DNA of 64,000 nucleotides, taken from Climacteris rufus (taxonomy: Eukaryota; Chordata; Aves; Passeriformes; Climacteridae). The notes below the pieces were generated by a model. It was given only the letters and a program-made list of their open reading frames with translations, was not told the origin of the DNA and searched no databases. The stretch is taken from assembly GCA_013398175.1 (NCBI GenBank), contig VZRZ01002089.1:113298-177297 (forward strand). Direction: 5' to 3'. Both the position numbers and the translations under genes were made by a program. This document shows positions 25,383-39,109 of the stretch, piece after piece; within the stretch, counting starts at the first letter, position 1; each line of letters starts with the position of its first letter.

Positions 25383-27509
25383 CTGAGTACGATATGTAAA
25401 GGAAGTGTTTCAGGTAGGAAAGTGGGACTTATAATGAAATTCAACAGAACAGGATACAAGAAAATGAACGTGGATAAGATCATATCACAGGCCTCAGAAA
25501 AATAATTAGGCTTCATCCATTGTTCATTTTTATCCAGTGTAACTACTGAAATATTAATGTCCTGAAGCATGAAGGCAGACTGTCCCAGAGGAGGGGGAGA
25601 CAACAGAGTGCCTTTGTTCTTGTGCACTGTAACAGAGTATTTTTATTAAGAGGAATGCAAAATAACTCTGAAAGTTATACATTCATTAAAGTTCTAATTA
25701 ACTCTTGCCTAAGAGCACTCCAAGTACATAAAGAGCTTAGGGTTAATGTAAAGCTACATCTCAGCAGCAGGTTCACAGATCTCCCAGACAAGTAACACTT
25801 TTTTCCTTGGAATTGGTAGGTAAAATTGCTATTAACACCACCAGACTTCCAGAATTATCCAAAAGGTGTAAGGTATATATACAACAGATGGAGTTTGCTC
25901 AAAAAAAAGGGATTTCTCTCAAGGCATTTTCATATCTTCCTATCCTATTTTTTATGCATAGCTGATCACTTTAATGGAAACATTATCTTTCTATTCCCTT
26001 TATTATAAAAATGCAACTGAAATACGTTTTCCAAATACGAAGATCATCTTCAGAGCTATAAAGCTGGCACTTCCAAACTGTTTTGTATCACCTCTATTAT
26101 CCAGAAGGAAAATTTAGAAATAAATGAAGCTATAACAGAGCAGGTCATTATGTTGGACCAAAATAAGCAATTTAAATGATGTGGTTTTACTTAGTTTAAA
26201 AAAAGTAGCTTGCACTAAATGGAAACTGAAAGCTGATAAAAACCCCCACCCTACCTCATGTCTAAATACTCCATATTTCTTACAGAAAATCCTACGAGTA
26301 TCTTTGCTTATACAGCTGCAATATTCAGAGAATTTATATATTTAGTACTTTTACAAAGTCAAAAACTATGCCTATGCTGGAAGATGGTATACAGCTGCAG
26401 AAAAGATATTTATAAGGTTTAATTTTAAAACCAAATTTTGCCTGCAAAAATATGAAAAAGAATTCTCATTTCTAAATTTACTGCTTTAAAATCCTCAGGT
26501 TATTAGCAGAGTTATGGATACACCTGCTGCAATGAAGCAGCTTCTCAGACACTGGCATTCTGTTGCTATAGGAACATCAGGATCCTGTTTATTCTGACTG
26601 CACCACATTGTAACTGAAAAATGCCAGAAAAATGATTAGGTAACCATACAATCTACTGAACTATGAACTCTAACATCATGCCCTTATGGAGATTTTAATT
26701 GGATGCAAATGGGTCAAATTGTGATAATGAAACAGCTATACTTTCAAGATGCTAAAGATACAGTGGGATTTTTGGTTTGGGGTTCTTTTCATTCCTTTGT
26801 ATACTTCAGATCTGAGGAATTTTTAAGCTTGATAGCTCTCACAGGTGAAGAGCAGGTAACAGCAAGTCACCACACAGAACCAGATTAGCAGAATTTCATT
26901 TGGGGGTTTGGGGAAAATCAGAACTGTAGGTGTCTGTGTCAATTTAAGAGTTCTCAATCTTCAAATCCTCTTCATAAATTAAAGGATTATCTAACCTAGA
27001 AGAAGGTACTCCTATAAAGGCCTGAAAGCAATTATTATAGTTTTGTCAACCAAGTAACGGAATCACAGAACCAATGAGGAGGTGTCATGCAAGCTATAAG
27101 CAGGAGACAGAGTGAAAAGCAGTCACTGTCTAGCCTGGGATATGGAACAGGATGTACAAGTTGAGAAATGCCCAAGCATAATGTTTAAAGACAACCAGCA
27201 GCACTACAACCACTTCAGGCAAAAAAGAGCGCTTGATAGCACACTTCATATATGCAAATATTCAACGAAGCAAGAGGACAAAAGACAGATGACTGAAGCT
27301 AATCTTTAAGAGAAAACACATTACAATGTATAAAGAACAGATTAAGTTTATGTAATGAAAGCAACAGTGCAAGGTTGAGCAGCTGAACAGCTTTATCACC
27401 ACTGCATCGTGTTGAATTTGTTATCTACCAGACTGCACCTGATAAGGAAAGCTGAATGGAAAAAAAACAAGCAAAGCAAACCAAGTGGCCAGACAAAGCT
27501 AACCACTTA

Positions 27510-27906
27510 AATGTTGTCTATCTGTGATTTTTTAAAGGCTTTGACACCACTTTCCAGAGCATTCTCCTGGAGGAACTTGCTGCTCATGGCTGAGATGGGT
27601 GCACTGCTCTCTGGGTGTGTGGCTCCCCAGGGCTCAGTCCTGGTTGAGATCCTTCTTTATCCAGGAGCTGGGTGAGGGCAGCACTTTACAGATCCTCATT
27701 CAGTTTACAGATGTTACCAAGCTGGGCAGGAGTGCTGATCTGCTGGAGGGTAGGAAGGCTCCACAGAGGGATCTGGACAGGCTGGAGCAATGGCCCAAGG
27801 CCAACAGGGTGAAGTTCCAGCTCCTGCACTTGGATCTCTCAGGGAAGAGTGGCTGGAAAGCTGCCTGGAGGAAAAGGGTCTGGGGATGCTGGTTGAAAGC
27901 CACCTA
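27510..27906 (+). mobile_element. CR1 LINE fragment, middle to late reverse-transcriptase ORF
   Basis: It resembles the CR1 RT from the KAFDT… block (aaggctttgacaccac, about 27534) through ccccagggctcagtcctgg (the PQGSVLG block) and the tttacagatgttaccaagct block to ggatctggacaggctggagc. About 100 bp between the first two blocks appear to be deleted. Frame breaks are present, so it is inactive. Both ends are truncated and there is no 3' tail. Confidence 0.85.
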
Positions 27907-29869
27907 AATTTCTCTGTCATAATCCAAAAAGCAATTTCCAACCATATTCCTGAATCCAAGTAAAAAAACCACACACTAGTCCACCCTAATAACATGTTTG
28001 CACCATGTTCTGGAAAGTTGTCAACTAAAAACATCTTTGATTACTGGTACTTTAAAGTACCAAACAAAACCAGGGGTGACCCCTGCAACCAACCATACAT
28101 ATTGCTAGAAAAAGAATAAAGTTGTGTGCTTATGTGCATTTCAAATGTATTGCAGGATGACAACTAGCATACAAATGCATCATTTCAATTTTTAACTTAG
28201 GAGTAGTTCTGTCTTTTGATTAGGAAGTTAATTCAGAATTGCCTAAAACAAAGTATGTAGGCAAGGAGCTGTTTCTTACATTTTTCATATTTCTAATTTG
28301 TCCACAAAATTTAGATGACATTTCAGATCAGAGGACTTGCAGTCATTTAATTTTTAGCAATTCTTTAATCTCTTTTCATTGTTTGTGTTTTGTGACTCCT
28401 TTTTAAAAGACAATACAGCAAAAACAACTACTCTGCATAATGAAATTCAGTACTGTCTTTAAAGCATCTGGTATGTTCAGTGCTGAGCAAGAGATTACAC
28501 ACACACACCCAATAGTACTGTAAGACTTCGTTTTCACCTATGCTCTTTGAGAAACCTCTTGGTGTACAAAAAAACTGTAAGGTCAGTAAAAAAAGAATCT
28601 GCAGATTTACAGTATTAGACCAGTTCCCTACCCCTTTTACAGGGCAATATGTTACCTGTCCCCATTTTCTTCCTAAAACATTTCTATGCTATCTATTAAG
28701 TTATTACTTACTAGTGCCACTAACCAAATACCTGCAAAAGCAACAATACAAACAGTAGCTGGCCCAATGTCCTGATATAATCTGTGCACCAAACCACTAT
28801 CTCAAGTAAAAAGAGTAAGCTTTAAACAAGAACTAAATGAACTTATCAGAAAATATAACATACAAAACCTCAGAATGGTTTGACTTTAGTTCAGTTTGTA
28901 CTAACATGTTTGATCTGGTACACAACAGTCATGCAAGCACTATCAGGCATTAAGATGTAGGTACCAGATAAAATTTTCACCTGCTTTTATTTGCAGTTTT
29001 CCCAAAATCCTGCTCTTGACATAACACATCTTTATGTAGCCTTTTATTAAAAAGGATTCAAGTTGAAGCTTGAGAAACCTACACTAAGCTTCCATTTAAA
29101 TATGAAATGCAGGGTGTTATCACACAGAATATTCAAGAGATTAAAAAAGGATCATGTTATCAAACCATCCAGGAAGTTTGCAGCTGAACCAAATACAAAA
29201 GTGCCCTCGAGTGGCCAGTTTATACACACACAATATGCAGGGAAAGAACCTAAATGAATAGGACTATTCTGCTTCCATTTCACAGATTTTAAGTTCAGCT
29301 GCTACATATGTATTTCTTATTTCAGCAGACTTTTGATTTTATTACTGTGTATCTCCAATGAATGTGGACAACACTAATATCAGCAGCTTATCCTAAAGCA
29401 GCAGCAATTACAGACTGCTATTAGATGCACATATAAACACACAATCAATTGCTTGACATTTTTTAGAGAGGCCTATTCTTGAAATACTGAAAAAGTATAA
29501 GAGTACTAATGTACTATTAATAACACTGAACATCCATTAATATCTCTGAACATCCACACCTATTGTTCCCCACTTTTTATTTAGATTATTTATCTTCTCC
29601 TTTTGATAACCACCTTTGTGAGATTTTACAGAAGGTCACCGTGGCTTACTAAAAGGTTGACACTAGATAAACAAAACAAGTGTTTTTAATCTCTTACTGA
29701 ATTGCCCTCAATTTCCCCTGTCCAGCCTAACCAATGTTTTCTGTATTTGCTTCAGGGAAAACTGTCTTTAGTGAGAATTTCCCAGCACTTCAAAACAATA
29801 CCTTCTTTCCCCTAAGTGGCTTGTTCTGCTGCACACAAGATCATTCAGAACAGCACTGACAGGATGGGC

Positions 29870-30502
29870 CATCAGGAAGCACACAAAGTTCAAAGGAAAG
29901 GGCCAAGTCTTGCAGCTGGGGAGGAAAAACTCCATGCACCACAACGGGTGCAGTACCAAGTGGCTGCAAAGCAGATTTGCAGAAAAGGACCTGGAGGTCC
30001 CACTGAACAAGCTGGATGTGAGCTTGCATCACAGCCAATTCTGGGCTCACAAGCACAAAAGTGACATAGGCAGACCAAAACAAGGCCAGCAGAGACACAC
30101 TAAGGTGGTTAAAGGACTGGAGTGCCTTTCAGGCAAGGAAAAGCTTTCTGAGTTCTGATTATTTAGCCTGACTAATGGGAGGGTGGGGAATGGGCAGGAA
30201 ATAAAGACTAATGCAGGTAGACAGTTGCCTGTGGTATGCAGAAGCAGGACCAAGAGGCACTGAACATGAACTGAAACACAAGAAACTCCACTGAAACATA
30301 GGAATAAATTTTTCTTTTTTACTGCAGAGGTGGCTGAATACTGGAACAGGTTGCCCAGAGATCTTGTGGAGTCTCCAGCCCTGGAGATATTCAAAACTCA
30401 ATAAAGAATCTGTTTTATATGACCCTACTTGGAGCAGGGAGAACTGGATGATGTCCAAGGACCCGTTCCAACCCAAGCTATTCTGCAATTACATAATTCA
30501 AT
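29870..30502 (+). mobile_element. CR1 LINE fragment, ORF2 end plus 3' tail, diverged
   Basis: Recognisable blocks are ggaaaaactccatgcaccac, aaaaggacctggaggtccc, actggaacaggttgcccaga, gagatattcaaaactcaata, gaactggatgatgtccaagg and ttccaacccaagctattctg. It is clearly older than the copy at 22471 by its many changes. It overlaps the region covered by the 27510 fragment, so the two are separate insertions. Confidence 0.88.
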
Positions 30503-32784
30503 TCATTCTAACAAAATGAACTTGAAAATAATTTAGCCCCCTTTCCCTATCCCTGACCTCAAGTCATAATTCTTGTATGGCATTTCAGTGCTTCCTATTG
30601 ATGCCTATCTTCATTAGCATATTTTAAAACCACTTCATATCACTTTATTCAGAAGATTTTCATAGACCACTAAAAAAGCCAGTAGGCTCATTGCCCTTCT
30701 GGGAGGGGTAACTGGCAGCCTATCTCCAAGACAATTGACAGAATGTTTCTGAATGGTGGCTGCTAAAAACTGAAATGTTCACATGCCCTGTCATACCCCA
30801 ATCTCTATGTCTTAAGATGTCTACCTAACACACTTTAGTGCAGTAAATATATTACAGATTTAATCTCCTCTAAGAGAACTTTCTGGAAACTTTGCCATCA
30901 CAATCTCTAAATGCACATCACATTTTAGCCAGTTGCCTAAGTTCATACTTACTATACACGGTGTCTTAGGAAAGCATGAAAAATGTAGACCCATTATTCT
31001 TTTCTTCAGTGAACTTGAGTTACATGAATCTTCTGCTCCATACATAATTCACACCCTTTCTTAAATGTAAAAACTTTGTTTACTATTCTCTAAACATTGT
31101 CAGGATGTGATAAAATATTCCCACTTCATGGAGTGGAATAGATTGTACCAGTTCATAATTGTTGAGACTGAAAGTATTTGAAATCTACTTCAGCTGAGTC
31201 ACCATCCACCCTGAATAAGGCACTTTCCATATGCATTTTCCTATATACTTATTTTTATTAAAAGCTACAGAGATAGTTTGTGATGATACCTACATAGCTA
31301 ACCTTTATCCTCACTCAACACAGTGACCTTAGTGCTTGTCCTCATTACTTGTATGGCATTAGGGTCATTGTATTAGATAAATAAATAAACAATAGTTGAA
31401 GAAAGATTGTCTTTTTGCAAGTTTTATTTTAATTGAAAGAGGTAAGGTGGTGGAGGTGCTAAGGAGGAGGTGCTTAGGAAGTGCCAAGTTTATAAAAAAT
31501 TTGTAAAATATGATTGCTTCAAACTTCATGTTCTGAATCTCTGTGCAACTTTAGTACACTTTTAGCAGCATGTAAATACAGTCAAATTCAATTCATTAAT
31601 GCAGTCCTGTTGTTACTCAGCAGCACATTTGAGACACATTTTATTTTTTCTGGAACCTAGGCTGAAAATTGCACATTTCTTCTTTATTTATTGGTGAACT
31701 GCATAATCATCTATTTCAGAGCTGAAGTCCTCTAGCCAGTAATTTTGGAAGATTCTTACTAACTGTGCAAAACCTAAAACAAGCAGGATTTGCCATTTGT
31801 CTTGGCCACTGCATCTGACACCATGAGCCTCATCAGCAACTGTTCCTTCATATGACCAACTGCACAGCTCTGCTAAGTATCTGGGACTCCAGAGATTGTC
31901 AGTCAAGATGAATACTCTGTTCAGAGATAATGTTCATAAAACTAAACACTACAGAGCATTTCTTCAAGGCCTCACTAATGTTTACTGCAATCATGCTGAA
32001 AAAGTCCATCAAATTATTTATTTCAGCATACAAGTTCAGATTCTTGGGAAAAAATGTTTGTATAAATGTAAATTGTGCTCAATAAACTAAAGGAGCATGA
32101 AGAGAGTCCAAAGCAAACAAAAGGTTTAATAGTCTCCAGGACTCTGATGGTTATAGAGGAAAGTGTTCTGTATGCTTTACCCTTTAGTTCTGGGATTGCT
32201 GTTTACAAAAAAACCCTACAATGTATAGAAAAGAATTTGCCTATGTTTGAAAGTGATGAGGCACAATTTTGAAGTGGAATGATAATCCCAAACAGCTTCA
32301 TGTCTGCACTACCTGCAGGACAGCTTTAACACACAAAATCACCTCGCACTGCTTAACTATGGAAAGTGTCTGTAGTTACCTACAGAAGCAATACAAACTC
32401 CCACTGGCATTTCACAAGCTGTCAAGGATAAATGAAGTCAAACAGCACAGCAGATTGCACAGGAAGCTGCTCTTCTTACTGTATACTCCATAAAGCACTT
32501 AGGAAGGTGCCCTAAGTGTTTCAAGGCCATGTAAAGTTTGTTTTATTGGATTCTATGCTATAGAATCTTTACATCATGCATAGCTTATGCACACCTAAAA
32601 ACTGAGAATGGGGTTTGGCAGAAGATTAATTCCAGGACACGAGTATTATGCTGAAGATACTTCAAATAAGTTTACTTGCTAACAGCTACTGCTGCCCCTA
32701 AGTTGATTATTCAAAGAGCAAAAACAGTTCCTGCCAATAAACAGTACCACATCATGTGTGTTATTCACAGGACAAACACATATA

Positions 32785-32832
32785 CATTGTTCCAGGGTGT
32801 CAGCCTCTCATTGTTCCAGGGTGTCAGCCTCC
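32785..32832. repeat. 24-bp tandem duplication
   Basis: The unit cattgttccagggtgtcagc + ctct is followed immediately by a second copy that differs only at the last base pair, and then by a partial attgttcc after a short break (about 32835). It is intronic. Confidence 0.93.
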
Positions 32833-34204
32833 CAAATTGTTCCATAAATAAGCCACAAGTCTGCACTGAGTCTGAGCAAGAAAATGACAGCAACTATTTA
32901 CTGAAAATGCACTTAACACAGCTGAGTAAATTGTACCACACACTGTGTCCTGAACAGTGACACAGAACCTGCATCTCATAGTTTTCCAAAAATGACAGAT
33001 CAGAAAACTCTTAGATATATGCATTTTAATAGATTTTAAGTATTTTTTAAAGTCAAGCTGCTTTCAGTCACCATTACATTATTCTAATGTGTGTACATTT
33101 CTACTTCAATGCATTACTCTATTTAAAATATAACTAGCCAATAAAACCACAGATGCTTTTTTTGCCCATAGCTTTATCCTGCATCGCTTTTCACTGAACC
33201 ATGAAAAAATTAACTTAATTTTTCTTAGTTGCATATTTTTAGTCTGCATGTTTGATGGCACTGCTGGCCTCTGCACTAGTAATTTTGTTATTATAGTGTG
33301 CAGCTCTAAAAATCAAACTTAGTAATACAACAGTCTTGTCAGAAACCAAAAGATCTTATATAATTAAGAATAATAAATTAGAAATTTGTAACAAAAGATA
33401 CATGAATCCTGACAATCAAAAACTGAACTTTGACATATACCCCTGGGCTTCAACACACAGAATACATTCACAGATGTACTGCTAGACAAACTTGAAAAGC
33501 TTATGAACTTACAAAAATTACACTAAAAAATATTGTACTGCATGTTGTAAGATAATCTATTCAAAACAACTTTTATGCTACAGGAAGCTTTTACCACAAG
33601 CAACTTGCAACAGTGGATGAAATCTGGGAAAGCCCCTTACATTTTTACACACCACCTCAGTGAAATTACCATATTAAGGAAAGTGACCCTTAGGGCATTG
33701 CAAGCCTGTTTCTGCACTTCTGTATCACCTGCTTATACTCAAGAAGGGATTCATTTGACCAAAAGACAATACACATATGCATCTCAAACTGGTCCTAATC
33801 CAAACAGAAGGCATTTCTGTTTTAAAGGTGATAAGAAAAGTTATGCTAAAAAGCTCACATGTCCCCCCAACAATGCTAATTTCGATTAAAAATAGGATAC
33901 AAGGTGTTCTCTCCAAAAATAAGTAGGATAAAGAAATTTTCCAGCAGAGTTACCCATGGTATAGCACCAACACCCCACTGCAACAGTTCACAAGAACTAT
34001 TTTCATTCACTATTACTCATCAAAGTATCATTCTAGTGAGTGCTTTGATGCTACCAAATCATTTGGCAGGGGCCTGAAGGCTACAAGTAGGAAACTCCCC
34101 CTTTCTCCACAACTGCCCCTCAGCTCCCAGGGAATTTTATCCACCTTCTGGCAGGGTAGAATGAGGGAAAGTGTATCAGATGTGATTAGGACTGCCAAAC
34201 AAAA

Positions 34205-34600
34205 GCTTTAAAATGTCACCACCCCCTGCATAGGGGCATGGAAACACACAGCCCTTCCTCATGCCATTCTTCTCCAACTTCCCACTGACCTCCACGTGCT
34301 GGAAGCATAGGGAAGCTTCCTCTCTTCCCTGCCAACAGCATCCCAAAGCAGAAAATCAGAGTATCAGACACAGAACGGAGGCTCAGCTTCATCTTTTCTT
34401 CTTCCTTGTCAGAAAGACACTCACTGCACACCCACGAGCTGGGCCAGGGCCAGAGCCAGGGAGGATGAGCCAACACAAGCCCCAGGCTAGGGCTGTAGGT
34501 GCCACAGCAGCTCACTTACCATCATGTACTTTCAGGATCTGCCATAAATGTGACTACAGATTGCCCAAACCTGCTGGCTGTTGGCCTTGAAGACCTGCAG
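34205..34600. other. GC-richer intronic patch, unassigned
   Basis: The composition rises sharply and two overlapping open frames (99 codons minus, 109 codons plus) appear, as expected when stop codons become rare. No domain or repeat family is recognised. A few CpGs (about 34372-34673) stand out from the depleted background. Confidence 0.35.
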
Positions 34601-35961
34601 GTGACTGCGAATGTGCACGAGTCACATATCGCTAAAATATTGTATAATAGGATTTTTTTCCTAGCCCCGAGAGATTATGCCATTTACATTGTAAATGTAC
34701 ATTAGTCAGTGAAAGAAAAGCCCAAGTTGGAAGAAAGTACTCAGCAGGAATGTGGATCTCTTCAGCTTGTCTGGATTCTATCCTTGCTGTTATGACAGGT
34801 AAGTGATTCATTGTACTCTATGAAGCAACACGATAAAGCAAAATCTGATTACTCCTTCAAACATATTAAGGCAGGAGTGAACTACTACACTAAACACCAA
34901 GGTTCTCTGTTTGGAAAGACCTTGAGAGTCTTCAGAACCTTTTAAAGAAGGAGAATTTTAAATTATTCTTCCTATTTTCTACTTTGGAATAAAAATAAAG
35001 AAGGGTAACCAATGTGTAATTCAAATCACAATTGTATTTTACCTCTTAAGTGAAGCAATTTTCCCCCATTTCAACAGTACTTAATGAAATACACTTCTGT
35101 ACTTCTCAGGTTTGCTTTTTTCCCTTCTAAAATGAAATCATCATCCAAAGATCCATTTTCTCAAATGGGAAAGACAGCATGAACTCTCATGCTTTACACC
35201 TACACTTGCACTTGTCCCTGTCAAAGTTCACTGCCTATTAAGACAGAGCAGTAAGCAACATGTTAGGCCATACTTCAATAATGTAGGTGCAGAGGATTGT
35301 ATGTTTAAGCATAAACACAGCCAGATAAATTAAAACACATAAACTAGATGATATGTCCCAGAAACAGATGTATCAAAAAACAAACAAAACCTGACAAGAC
35401 TGTGAACTTCAGTAAAGGTTCAAATTCTCAAAACTGCTTTCACCAGCTCCCTGTAGTGAACACACAGCTACATGAATAAACATCTGGCTCCTTGTAGTGC
35501 CCATGCTTGCTACTCCAGTGCACCTCACTGCAACAACAGTCTGGAATTCAGCAGAAAAGGGGCTCAAAACACCCCAGCATTTCTCATCCATTTCAGTACT
35601 ACAGAGAATAAGGGAAGACAATGTCACCAGAAATAGTAATCCTATCTTATCCCTGTAACATGGAAAAAGATAAAAAAGACTCAAAGTATACTGCTGGAGA
35701 ACTACCCATCACTGAAAAACACAATATAAAGTCATAAACAAGCTACTTGTTGGATCACAATGCTTGGCTGATATAAATATAATAGGCAATGGATGTAAAA
35801 CTTAGAGAACCTAGAATAGTCTTCAAGACATATAGAAGAAAGCACTTAGCTCTATGTCAAAAAGTTTTCAACTGTAAAAGACATTTCAACAATGTTTGCT
35901 ACATTTCTCTTGTGCAGCTTTCAAAAAAAGTGACACAATTCTTGGTGACATGTTTACTTAC

Positions 35962-36037
35962 ATTGAAGGCATTAGCTGCATTTTTATCATAATACTTCTT
36001 CTTTTCATACTTATCCCTGATGAAAAATTCCACAGCT
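35962..36037 (-). CDS. SMAP1: SMAP1 coding exon 4: end of ArfGAP domain and basic linker
   Basis: This 76-bp exon supplies the last base of the split Gln codon and 25 further codons: AVEFFIRDKYEKKKYYDKN then AANAFN. The FIRDKYEKKKYYD segment is the final helix of the SMAP-type ArfGAP domain and is strongly basic. The acceptor is ttccag/AGCTG, preceded by a modest pyrimidine tract; another AG lies 13 bp upstream, but using it would bring in an in-frame TAG. The donor is a perfect AAT/gtaagt. The exon leaves in phase 0. Its last six residues differ from the mammalian ending I recall (IAITN-like) and look more like the INAF of SMAP2; this may be lineage divergence. The exon was identified by translating the minus strand, since it is too short to stand out as an open frame. 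Confidence 0.93.
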
Positions 36038-39000
36038 CTGGAAGTAGCTACTTTAAGGAAAATATACATTCAGATAAATAGTAACATCAACCTAAAAAGC
36101 TCATTGGTCATTCAAGTTTTAAAAACTGCACCTGATTCATCTCATTTTGTATTTTTTACAATAGAACAAACTGCTCTACACAGAACAACTGCTATTGCAG
36201 TGCCCAAAATGAGCTTCTTTGTACTACACAGAATTAATCAGTTTAATCTCTTAAGAAAACAACATGAGAAAGATAAGAGTATAAGCAACTCAGTGTTCCA
36301 CAGTTAGGACATCTTCACCTGGTATTATTAGTCTACATGGCTATAGTACTGAAAATACTTGAACAATGGTACTCAGATACGGTAAATAATTATAGTTTAC
36401 TATTTTAACTTGGGAAAAAATGCTTTCTCTTCAGAAAAAAGGTGAAATGTATGTACCTGTTCTCTCATTTGCACAAATTATACCATTTAGCAACTGCTGA
36501 TCAAAAACACTTCTTCAAGATCATAAAGTCTTCCTCCATGAGAGTCTCCTATTACAACAAACATCTATGTGGAAGGAAAAAAAACTAAAACAACTCGTGA
36601 TAAAAAGATATTGAAGCAAAAATGCAAATAGCAGCAAGTATATTGATGTAGAAAACTGGCAACTCAGTAGCTCAAAGCAAAAAGGAAAGCTAATTGTTTT
36701 CCTCAATTATTCTCTCATCTTCATAAAGCAGCTCATCCAAAGCAGTGTGAATAATTTTAGCAAAGCTGGTTCTCTAGGATCTGTAGAATAAATCTGAACT
36801 ACTTTGTCCAGCAGTGTGATTATCCATTCAAAAATCAAAATTGCAACTGTGGAAGCTCAGACTCATTAAACTTCCAAAGCAATTCTTTCTCCATCAATGG
36901 AGAAATTCCTTAGCTCCACATACTATGTCCTAAGATTAACATGGAACTCAGAGCACTCAGTCCCTTCATTCTCTGCATCAAATTAGATGGCCAAAATAAT
37001 ATTCAAATTGTATGGAAGTGTCACCTGAAGACACTGTTTCATAAAAGTTACAAAAACCAAAACATTGTTTTCTACCTCTTTCCAAATATACACAAATTGT
37101 AAAGGGCATCTTGAGCACTTTGGAGGCACAACTATCTTAGTACTTATATTGCAAAAAAAATTATTCACTCCATTCTTGGAAAAAACTATTTTCCAACAGG
37201 AAATTAAGCTGCCATACAAAGAAAAAAAAAATCACAGTGATCCTCAAAGTTAGCTTCTACACTACAGCATTTGTAGTACAAGGGAAGGAAAAAAAATACT
37301 CAGAAAGGTCACTCATTATTAAAAAGCAGAAGTGATGAGGGATTTTTAGCAAGAAATTTTGGGGAGACCCCACATACACATTTCTCCTGTGTTTCCACTT
37401 TACTACTTTAAAACCAGAAGCACATTATAGTGCTACAGGAAGTTAAACACTAATACAGATGAACATATACAAAACTGATCACCACGTGCAAAATATTGTC
37501 ACAGTTCATCCAAAAGATTATTCAGAATATGAGAATATTCACAACCAGAACACTGATGACATATTAAGCTGATTTTGTAGTGATACAAAGGGCAAAGAGG
37601 AAAGGCAATACACAACAGCTTGTCATGAATGCCAAGTAAGTAAGCAGCTGCCAAAGTAATGGGAAAATTGACAGATAAAATGGAAAATGTTAGTAGCACC
37701 TCTCCTGGTAGTGCAGTTTTAAGAAAGAAGACACAGGCAATGAAATCTATTCAGTTGCCTAAGTCCACCAGTTAGAAGCAACCAACTGTTCAAAAGGGTA
37801 AATAATTAATTCAAGGTATACAGTGTGAACAAAAATTATTTTGAAAGTCTAAAAATTAGACTTTTTGTCTGATCTGACAAGAAAAGCTTAAAGCATTATT
37901 GCTTCTCCTGTGACAGCACCAGTGAATTCAAGTTAGCTGCAGTGAAAACAAAATATACATCTTCAAGATCCAATTCTGAGTAAGTTAGCTGCAGTGAAAA
38001 CAAAATATACATCTTCAAGATCCAATTCTGAGTAAGTTTTAGGCAAAGTATTTGGGACATATGGCTAAAATAAAGTTCTACAGTATTACATCTGGAATAG
38101 CACTATAGTGCTATCTGGTTCCTGTTGCTTTTTTCTTATGAGAATGGATGTTCAATTCAAAAGCTACTGGAATATGAAAAAATGTATCTGTTTTGCTCAA
38201 GTGCATCTTATAATGAGGAGTCTACCCTTCAAAAATCTTCTGGCATGAGTGTAGTATCTAATAAACAGAAGAACTAAAAATCACATTTGTATCTAACAAA
38301 TTCAGATTCAGTTACAACTAAGCCTGTTCATCAGCTCCTCATCACCAGGTGCAGAGAGCTGGGGAAACACTCAGCTCATGTAACAGTATGATCTGTGATA
38401 TGTGTTTATGATCTCACTATAATTAACCAGTTCCAGTAAGATCAGGTGAAGCAAATCCTACCTATGGAGTAACTTCACTAAATCAAGAAAAAAAAACCAA
38501 ATCTAAATTAATGCCATTATATATTATCCTAGTGAGTCAGGAAAGATACTTTTTGAGAAAAGTTCTTTATTGCCAGGAGCTTTTCTTCCAACCCCTCACG
38601 GTCAGGTACATGGTGATAACCACACACAAACAAAACTGGTGGCTGTCAGAGAGGCTGAGTTTATTATGTACTCCCATGCTAGGCACCTAGAGAAAGAAAT
38701 CCCCATTACACTTGAGTAAGAACCAATGGCTTATTTTACTTTATCATTCAGCTCATTATTTCCTAATCAAATGCTTCTAACTTCAGCTGGCAGTTACTCA
38801 AGATAAAGACAGAATATTCAAGAGCTAGTATCACTCTAACTTCCCACGTACACGGAATTTATGAAGTCACCTCTTCTGAAAGCAAAAATAAATGGGGTTT
38901 GCCAAGTCTCATTACAAAGTAGATTTGCTGTAACTGAAGTAATTTAAGCCTTTTCTGAACTATTCTCAACTTCCACTGTCATTTCTTATACAACAATATC

Positions 39001-39109
39001 CATGAAAGAAGTAACATAAGCTGACAAATGTAGCAGTTCCTTGAAACAGTCAGAACATGTAAATTGCATTAAAAGCCATTTCCATGTGGAAGCCAAACAC
39101 AAAGGATAC
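36038..39109 (-). other. SMAP1: SMAP1 intron between exons 3 and 4
   Basis: This 3,072-bp intron is bounded by CA/gtatcc and ttccag/AGCTG. Its one clear feature is an exact 52-bp tandem duplication at 37930. The rest is AT-rich and unassigned. Confidence 0.85.
37930..38038. repeat. Exact 52-bp tandem duplication
   Basis: Bases 37930-37981 and 37982-38033 are identical over all 52 positions (unit begins aagttagctgcagtgaaaac), and 5 more bases of a third copy follow. It lies in the SMAP1 intron between exons 3 and 4. Perfect identity implies a recent event or an assembly duplication. Confidence 0.97.

Larger units (their letters stand above)
25180..35961 (-). other. SMAP1: SMAP1 intron between exon 4 and the Ser/Ala exon
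   Basis: This 10,782-bp intron holds the 38-bp T run at 25345, CR1 fragments at 27510-27906 and 29870-30502, a 24-bp tandem duplication at 32785 and a GC-richer unassigned patch at 34205-34600. The other stretches (25383-27509, 27907-29869, 30503-32784, 32833-34204 and 34601-35961) look like plain unique intron. Confidence 0.8.

Noticed and set aside
38795..38825. aagataaagacag as part of another ERVL-like LTR
   Set aside because: Only about a dozen bases agree and neither flank follows the LTR order.
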